DNA from: Corynebacterium minutissimum
GTDB lineage: Bacteria > Actinomycetota > Actinomycetes > Mycobacteriales > Mycobacteriaceae
Assembly (NCBI RefSeq): GCF_000988205.1
Contig: NZ_LAYQ01000017.1
Span: 20,042 to 84,041 of the forward strand
Length of the DNA: 64,000 bases
Reading direction: 5' to 3'
Part shown: one piece after another, positions 59,941-64,000 of the stretch
Layout of the letters: the number at the start of each line of letters is the position of its first letter
How positions within the stretch are numbered: position 1 is the first letter of the stretch
Notes under the pieces: model-generated
Told to the model about the DNA's origin: nothing
The model's database searches: none
Seen by the model: the letters and a program-made list of their open reading frames with translations, nothing else
Made by a program: the position numbers and the translations under genes

Positions 59941-60585
59941 TTAGAGTACATCCCCCGCTGCGCGTAGAAACGGATTAGTCGCGCGTTCACGACGCATAGT
60001 CGTGGTCGGGCCATGGCCCGGCAAGATAGCGAGGGAGTCATCGAGGCCCCACACCGGGCCGCGCAAGGAACGCTGCATCGCGGCGTGGTCGGAGTGCGGC
60101 AAGTCGGTGCGCCCGATGGAACCCTTAAACAGCACGTCGCCCGTTAGGGCAACCCCCTCAGCCACGAGAATGACGCATCCGGGCGAGTGACCTGGTGCAT
60201 GGAGCAGCTTGAGCTCAAGGCCAACCAGATTCAACGTTTCTCCACCGATCAAGTCGCGGCGGTCCGCTACCTGCTTCATGGAGGCGGCAGCAAAGAGCAT
60301 CTGCGATTCGGGAGACACACCGGAGCCATCCACGAGCATGAACGCGTCATCCGGGTGGATGTAGACCGGTAGATCGAACTCGGCAGCATCTCGTGTGTGG
60401 TCAATGTGACCGTGAGTGAGCACGACGGCCTCAAACTCCAAGGACTTCTCACGCGCGAGCTGCTCGAGCTTCTCGCGCGTGTGCATCCCTGGGTCCACGA
60501 TGAACGCCCGGGATCCGTTAGCCACCACATAAGTGTTGGTTTTATAGGGCCCGGCGGCGAAACCGTAGATTTCGGGAGCGCTCAT
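59941..60585 (-). CDS. MBL-fold metallo-hydrolase, glyoxalase II-like (2)
   Basis: A 214-residue metallo-beta-lactamase-fold protein with [13 protein letters not shown] (H58, H60, D62, H63), [30 protein letters not shown] and [10 protein letters not shown], the dinuclear metal set of the glyoxalase II-like group. The family acts on thioesters or related bonds; substrate unknown. Its ATG overlaps the tpx stop (TAATG), and it is followed by hisS by 5 nt, giving a tpx-MBL-hisS run. Confidence 0.9.
   Translation of the reverse strand: MSAPEIYGFAAGPYKTNTYVVANGSRAFIVDPGMHTREKLEQLAREKSLEFEAVVLTHGHIDHTRDAAEFDLPVYIHPDDAFMLVDGSGVSPESQMLFAAASMKQVADRRDLIGGETLNLVGLELKLLHAPGHSPGCVILVAEGVALTGDVLFKGSIGRTDLPHSDHAAMQRSLRGPVWGLDDSLAILPGHGPTTTMRRERATNPFLRAAGDVL
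59943..59948 (-). promoter_or_regulatory. Possible leaderless -10 box of hisS
   Basis: TACTCT on the minus strand is followed by 7 nt (AAAGGGC, itself an SD-like sequence) and then GTG 59935. The MBL-fold gene's last codons overlap it. Either initiation mode fits. Confidence 0.4.
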
Positions 60586-61082
60586 TACTTGAGGGCTGCC
60601 AAAGCTGCGTCGTAGTCCGGCTCAGTCGTGACCTCCGGAACCAGCTCGGTGTAGGTCACCTTGTGGTCCTCGTCGGTGACGATGACGGCGCGGGCGAACA
60701 GGCCCTTGAGCGGGGAGCCCTCCAACACGAGGCCCAGCTTATCCGCGAAATCAGAGCGGAAGTCAGAGGCGCTGACGACATTCTCAATGCCCTCGGCCGC
60801 ACAGAAACGCTCCTGCGCGAACGGCAGGTCGCGGGAGACGGAAAGAACAACAGTGTTCTCCAGTCCAGCCGCCTCCTCGTTGAACTTGCGCAGCTGCGCC
60901 GCGCACACACCAGTGTCTACGGAAGGGAAGCATGAAACAACTAGGCGCTTGCCAGCGAAGTCTGCCTTGGTCAGCTCTGCCAGATCGGTACCGACAAGGG
61001 TGAAGTCCGGCAGGGCCTCACCTACCTTGGGCAGCTCGGCGTTGGTTTCGACGGGTTCATTCTGAAAATTCGTTGTAGCCAT
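60585..61082 (-). CDS. tpx: Thiol peroxidase (Tpx)
   Basis: Tpx is a two-cysteine peroxiredoxin that reduces hydrogen and alkyl peroxides with thioredoxin. From ATG 61082 the protein is 165 residues. The peroxidatic cysteine is C60 in [10 protein letters not shown], the resolving cysteine C94 in ERFCAAEG. The longer frame to 61310 is rejected: a TACGCT box lies 8 nt before ATG 61082. Its stop overlaps the next ATG. It diverges from the cyclophilin gene. Confidence 0.95.
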   Translation of the reverse strand: MATTNFQNEPVETNAELPKVGEALPDFTLVGTDLAELTKADFAGKRLVVSCFPSVDTGVCAAQLRKFNEEAAGLENTVVLSVSRDLPFAQERFCAAEGIENVVSASDFRSDFADKLGLVLEGSPLKGLFARAVIVTDEDHKVTYTELVPEVTTEPDYDAALAALK

Positions 61083-61090
61083 GGCACCCA

Positions 61091-61096
61091 AGCGTA
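61091..61096 (-). promoter_or_regulatory. Leaderless -10 box of tpx
   Basis: TACGCT on the minus strand is followed by 8 nt and then ATG 61082. Confidence 0.5.
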
Positions 61097-61188
61097 CTGA
61101 CGCGCGGGGCGTCGCGCCATGATGTAGGACGGTGCGGTTAGGATAGGTGAGTCGAAAGTTGTGAACCACCACTGTGGAGGAAACATAG

Positions 61189-62049
61189 GTGTCTACTAAC
61201 AGCCAGCGCTTGGATGATGCGCTCAACCAGCTCGATCGCGAGCTGAAGTCCCGCGACCGTAAACAGAAGAGCCGCCCACTTGGCGTTGTTGTGATGGCAG
61301 CCGTCGTCATTATTGCCCTCGTCGGCGGAATCTGGTTCTTGGCTACCCGCTCGTCGGAGGAAGAGGAGATTCAGGCCGAGGAGAGCTCGGCCGCGGAGAC
61401 CACAACCGAAGCCCCCACCGCCGAGCCTTTGATCGGCAAGCGTGCCACACCGCTGGGTGACACCGTAACGTGTGAATACCCAGAAGCAGGTGACGCCTCC
61501 CGTGAGGTGCCTACGCCTAACGGCAAGGACATTCCAGCCAAGGGTGAGGTGACCGTCAACTTCGCCACCAAGCAGGGCGACATCGAGATGACCCTCGACC
61601 GCTCCCTAGCTCCGTGTACCGTCAACGCAATCACGGACATGATTTCGGCCAAGTACTATGACGACACCGTGTGCCACCGCATGACCGATGGCGGCATCTT
61701 CGTTCTGCAGTGTGGCGACCCGACCGGCCAGGGCGCCGGTGGACCAGGCTTCCAGTTTGCCAACGAGTACCCCACCGATGAGTCTGACGATGCCGCCAAG
61801 GCACAGCCTGCCCTGTACCCGAAGGGCTCCATCGCGATGGCCAACGCCGGCGAAGATACCAACGGTTCGCAGTTCTTCATTAACTACAAGGACTCGACGC
61901 TTCCTCCCTCCTACACCTACTTTGGTGATTTGACGGAGAAGGGTCAGAAGACCATCGACGCTATCGCTGCTAAGGGCGTCAAGGATGGACAGTCTGACGG
62001 AGAGCCCGCCGAAGAGGTGCGCATCACCAAGGCAACCATCGAGGGATAA
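61189..62049 (+). CDS. Membrane-anchored peptidyl-prolyl cis-trans isomerase (cyclophilin)
   Basis: A 286-residue protein that speeds proline isomerization outside the membrane. Residues 1-30 are cytoplasmic and charged, 31-52 ([20 protein letters not shown]) a membrane anchor, then an acidic linker to about residue 80. The cyclophilin domain follows: [20 protein letters not shown], the core [23 protein letters not shown], and [19 protein letters not shown]. The start is GTG 61189 with GGAGG about 10 nt upstream. TAGGAT at 61139 may be the -10. A terminator follows. Confidence 0.93.
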   Translation: MSTNSQRLDDALNQLDRELKSRDRKQKSRPLGVVVMAAVVIIALVGGIWFLATRSSEEEEIQAEESSAAETTTEAPTAEPLIGKRATPLGDTVTCEYPEAGDASREVPTPNGKDIPAKGEVTVNFATKQGDIEMTLDRSLAPCTVNAITDMISAKYYDDTVCHRMTDGGIFVLQCGDPTGQGAGGPGFQFANEYPTDESDDAAKAQPALYPKGSIAMANAGEDTNGSQFFINYKDSTLPPSYTYFGDLTEKGQKTIDAIAAKGVKDGQSDGEPAEEVRITKATIEG

Positions 62050-62081
62050 GTTTTACCCCCTTTACGGTGACTAGCCCCACT

Positions 62082-62108
62082 CGCGTTCAGCGAGCGGGGC
62101 TATTTCTT
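62082..62108 (+). terminator. Intrinsic terminator of the cyclophilin gene
   Basis: TAGCCCC and GGGGCTA pair, extended by CTCGC / GCGAG, followed by TTTCTTTA, 33 bases after the stop. Confidence 0.8.
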
Positions 62109-62267
62109 TACCACTCCGCCCCACCCCGCCCGGTACTAAGAATTTCTTAGCCTTGAGCAGTTCATTTGGCAAACCACTCACCCACCACAGGCACCTCTGT
62201 TTAATATCCGCAGCTCACATACGGCGGCCAGCAGATACACAGACTCACCAACTAATTGCCAAATCTC

Positions 62268-62296
62268 TTGCAAATCGCACAATGTCTCAGTAGCAT
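62268..62296 (+). promoter_or_regulatory. Promoter of the tandem small exported-protein genes
   Basis: TTGCAA (62268-62273), a 17-nt spacer and TAGCAT (62291-62296) give the best -35/-10 pair in the window. The transcript would start near 62303 with a 35-nt leader containing AAGGA. The region before it (62110-62265) is A/T-rich and otherwise featureless. Confidence 0.65.
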
Positions 62297-62337
62297 CTGT
62301 GAGGTCTTTGAAATTCCCGAGATCTTAAGGAACGAGA

Positions 62338-62691
62338 ATGAAGTTCTTCTCCCGTAAGGCCCTTGTTGCTGCCGCTACCGCTGCAACCGTTTCCCTGTCC
62401 GGCGTGTCCGTTGCTTCCGCTGAGGACACCGCAGTCGTAACCAACGAGTCCGCAGACTCCGAGTCCACCACGGACAACAACAAGGAGACCGACAACTCCG
62501 AGTCCGAGAACGACAAGGAGAAGGAAGAGGAGTCCTCTTCTTCCTCCTCCAACGACTCTGAGGGTTCCTCCATCACCGACATGAGCCCGCGCGAGATCCG
62601 CGACTGGATCGCTGTCTTCACCGCCATCATCGGCGCTCTGGGCACCGTCTTCGCCTTCTACCAGAAGAACTTCGCTCCTAACGCGAAGTAA
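62338..62691 (+). CDS. Small exported acidic protein with C-terminal hydrophobic segment, paralogue A
   Basis: A 117-residue protein. Signal peptide MKFFSRKALVAAATAATVSL, cleavage near ASA-ED. Residues 30-80 are extremely polar (Asp, Glu, Ser, Asn, Lys), including a run of six Ser. Then comes the motif MSPREIRDWI and a hydrophobic stretch AVFTAIIGALGTVFAF, ending with a basic tail. The next gene is a shorter copy of the same plan. No family recognised. The abundance of a strong promoter suggests high expression; the function is unknown. Confidence 0.72.
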   Translation: MKFFSRKALVAAATAATVSLSGVSVASAEDTAVVTNESADSESTTDNNKETDNSESENDKEKEEESSSSSSNDSEGSSITDMSPREIRDWIAVFTAIIGALGTVFAFYQKNFAPNAK

Positions 62692-62736
62692 TTCAGTTTC
62701 TCTTTCCACCCTCACCAAAGATTAGGACACTCCACC

Positions 62737-62988
62737 ATGAAGTTCTTCTCCCGTAAGTCCCTCGTTGCCGTTGCTACCGCTGCAACCATCACCTTCTCCG
62801 GCACCGCTGTTGCTTCCGCTGCTCCGGTCGAGAACGATAGCTCCTCCGCTGCTTTCTTCGCTCTCTCCTCCGACGATGAGGGCAACGTCAGCCCGAAGGA
62901 GATCCGCGAGTGGATCAAGGTTATCACCTCCATCATCGGCGCCATGGATGACGCATTGCGTCTCGGCGACAAGCTCGCTGGCAACTAA
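62737..62988 (+). CDS. Small exported protein with C-terminal amphipathic helix, paralogue B
   Basis: An 83-residue protein starting MKFFSRKSLVAVATAATITF, nearly the same signal peptide as the preceding gene, cleavage near ASA-AP. A short Ser-rich part is followed by NVSPKEIREWIKVITSIIGAM, matching SPREIRDWIAVFTAIIGAL of paralogue A. It lacks the long acidic middle, and the C-terminus is DALRLGDKLAGN. It follows A by 45 bases, so the pair probably arose by duplication and shares a transcript. A terminator follows. Confidence 0.72.
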   Translation: MKFFSRKSLVAVATAATITFSGTAVASAAPVENDSSSAAFFALSSDDEGNVSPKEIREWIKVITSIIGAMDDALRLGDKLAGN

Positions 62989-63004
62989 GCCGCAAGCACG
63001 TAAG

Positions 63005-63040
63005 TCTCCTCCCGCGTTCAACGCGCCGGAGGAGATTTTT
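63005..63040 (+). terminator. Intrinsic terminator of the small-protein pair
   Basis: A GAGGAG/CTCCTC and CGCG/CGCG stem with a 5-nt loop is followed by TTTTT, 16 bases after the second stop. Confidence 0.8.
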
Positions 63041-63289
63041 CGTTTTGCGGGCTGGCCATCCCCCGTTTGACCGTTACTGCCCTAGACACTGCTGCCCTGG
63101 ACGTGCTGCCTTAGTTGCCAAAGTTTTCCCTCCCGCCCCGGGGATCGGGCTATGTTTTCGTCACGTAGGCAGTCTGGTCCCCACCCCATGAGGCTCGCGC
63201 TCTCGTGTGGAATGGAGAAAGGTATCTCGGCACGTCCTTCAGGACTCCAACCCTCACAGTGGTTAGCAGGTCTAACAGCTGGCGAGAAT
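63041..63289. other. Intergenic region with repeated CTGCCYTRG motifs
   Basis: About 250 bases without a convincing gene. The motif CTGCCYTRG occurs at 63077-63085, 63092-63100 and 63106-63114. The last one continues as TTGCCAAAGTT (63106-63125), which matches an arm of the palindrome at 35286. The rest shows no signal I can name. Confidence 0.5.
63077..63125 (+). repeat. Three CTGCC-type motifs and a half-copy of the palindromic repeat
   Basis: Three 9-nt copies at spacings of 15 and 14 nt. The third, with its extension, differs from 35288-35307 at one of 20 positions. Confidence 0.6.
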
Positions 63290-63551
63290 CTATTCGCTAT
63301 CCTTTTGCGAGTCTTCTTCGACTTCTTCGATGCGCTCGGCGCCGAGGATATCCTTAAACACTGAAGCGTCGACAAGCTGGCCACGGCGGATGACCGAAAT
63401 CTGACCAGTCGGTTCCAGAATCATAAGCTGGACGTCGCTACGCCGTCCGAGCCCCGCCTTGCGCACAGCGGAATTGATATCCCTCTCGGTGATGTGCGCA
63501 AAATGCATGTTGTCCTCTTGCAGTTCCCCCTTGTACACCAAAAGGACCGGT
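63290..63551 (-). pseudogene. C-terminal fragment of a DUF421 (YetF-like) membrane protein, cut by an IS element
   Basis: About 87 residues of the cytoplasmic C-terminal domain of DUF421 proteins: PVLLVYKGELQEDNMH, then ERDINSAVRKAGLGRRSDVQ and MILEPTGQISVIRRG, ending in an acidic tail. The normal proteins start with two or three membrane helices that are missing. Homology stops at about 63551, where IS21-like sequence begins. An in-frame GTG at 63541 could start a short product, but it is more likely a remnant. The 5' part probably lies beyond the element. Confidence 0.75.
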
Positions 63552-64000
63552 TGTTGCGACCGGCTATTTGGTAGCAGTGTCGTGACTATCCGGTAGCGCT
63601 TCAGTGGGTTTCTGGTAGCAGCTCAGGCGCTCGGATGATACTTCCGGTAGCCGCACCACTCGGGTGCGGCGTGTACTGGAAGGAGTCCGCTTATGCCGGA
63701 TTACCGTGCGGTGATGACGCTGCTGATTAGGAAGCGTTCTTACCGCCAGATTGAAGACCAGCTCGGGTGCTCGCACCGCGCGATTTCCCGGGCGAACCAA
63801 GCGCTGCGAAGCCTTGGCCTAACCACTGCCCAGCAGGTCGCGGCGCTGACGAATGACGAGCTGGACGAGATATTCGTTGATAAACGCACCAGCGGGCAAG
63901 GCGAATTCGTCCCGATTGACTTTGACGCGGTCGTCAAAGCACGCACAGGGCGTGTGAAGCAAACACTGCAAGTATTGTGGGCTCGCTACACCACCAACCC
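63552..64000 (+). mobile_element. Left end of an IS21-family insertion sequence, running off the window
   Basis: Starts near 63552 (TGTTGCGACC, compatible with the TG end of IS21 elements). Four GGTAGC motifs at 63570, 63592, 63614 and 63646 have spacing 22, 22 and 32, like the repeated transposase sites at IS21 ends. The transposase gene follows at 63693. The right end lies outside the window. Confidence 0.72.
63693..64000 (+). CDS. istA: IS21-family transposase IstA, N-terminal part
   Basis: About 102 residues from ATG 63693 with AAGGAG 7 nt upstream; no stop before the window end. It begins MPDYRAVMTLLIRKRSYRQI, and the HTH is SYRQIEDQLGCSHRAISRANQA, a DNA-binding motif of IstA. The catalytic DDE core is not in view. 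A typical IS21 has istB after it, outside this window. Confidence 0.82.
   Translation, partial: MPDYRAVMTLLIRKRSYRQIEDQLGCSHRAISRANQALRSLGLTTAQQVAALTNDELDEIFVDKRTSGQGEFVPIDFDAVVKARTGRVKQTLQVLWARYTTN

Noticed and set aside
61083..61310. Longer tpx start
   Set aside because: It runs into the divergent cyclophilin promoter region and coding start, and the Tpx family begins at the ATG 61082 region.

Overview
The window is a continuous piece of a high-GC actinobacterial chromosome, very probably Corynebacterium. Supporting signs are the CE1758/CE1759 luciferase-FMN reductase pair, the order alaS-ruvX-mltG-aroE-(A24 peptidase)-aroC-aroK-aroB-aroQ-pepQ-efp-nusB, a UvrD-like HelD/HelR protein, and many genes whose start codon lies 6-8 nt after a TANNNT -10 box (leaderless mRNAs). 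Most of it is conserved housekeeping sequence. Clearly mobile DNA appears only at the right edge.

Layout. 1-3211 (minus): arginine biosynthesis argC-argJ-argB, with argB running off the left edge. 3313-3765: a small secreted protein. 3980-9056 (minus): pheS-pheT, a SpoU rRNA methyltransferase and a TM2-domain protein. 9263-10456 (minus): infC-rpmI-rplT, where infC uses the rare start ATC behind a structured leader. 10710-14472 (minus): uvrA followed by an overlapping lipoprotein gene. 14549-19614 (plus): MBL-fold hydrolase, DoxX-like protein, HelD/HelR helicase, App1-type phosphatase. 19706-22939 (minus): two universal stress proteins and uvrB. 22987-24830: divergent DUF4259 and DUF4185 genes. 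24845-27030 (minus): rpsA and coaE. 27272-28543 (plus): methyltransferase and RDD protein. 28560-31202 (minus): polA. 31303-31376: a tRNA with anticodon CAA. 31444-35266 (plus): small secreted protein, DUF368 protein and a three-gene amino-acid-type ABC transporter. 35464-51435 (minus): nusB, efp, pepQ, the shikimate genes, mltG, ruvX, alaS, rarA, a phosphotransferase-fold protein and aspS. 51669-58661 (plus): zinc metallopeptidase, Pit phosphate transporter, a HEPN-like/CBS protein, the luciferase pair and sdaA. 58658-61082 (minus): tpx, MBL-fold hydrolase, hisS. 61189-62988 (plus): cyclophilin and two tandem paralogous small exported proteins. 63290-64000: a DUF421 gene cut by an IS21-type element that runs off the right edge.

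Five genes (uvrA, rpsA, pepQ, the phosphotransferase gene and aspS) each carry one apparent single-base deletion in a short G/C run. Several of them are essential or normally intact, so sequencing or assembly error is the simplest explanation; the features are annotated at their restored extents.

The most interesting points are the infC ATC start and its leader, the set of about 16 leaderless -10/start pairs, the class I-shaped tRNA with a Leu anticodon, a HEPN-like RxxxxH domain fused to CBS domains, a 71-bp palindromic repeat with a second half-copy 28 kb away, and the IS21 insertion with periodic terminal repeats. No convincing new multi-gene defence or biosynthetic system was found.
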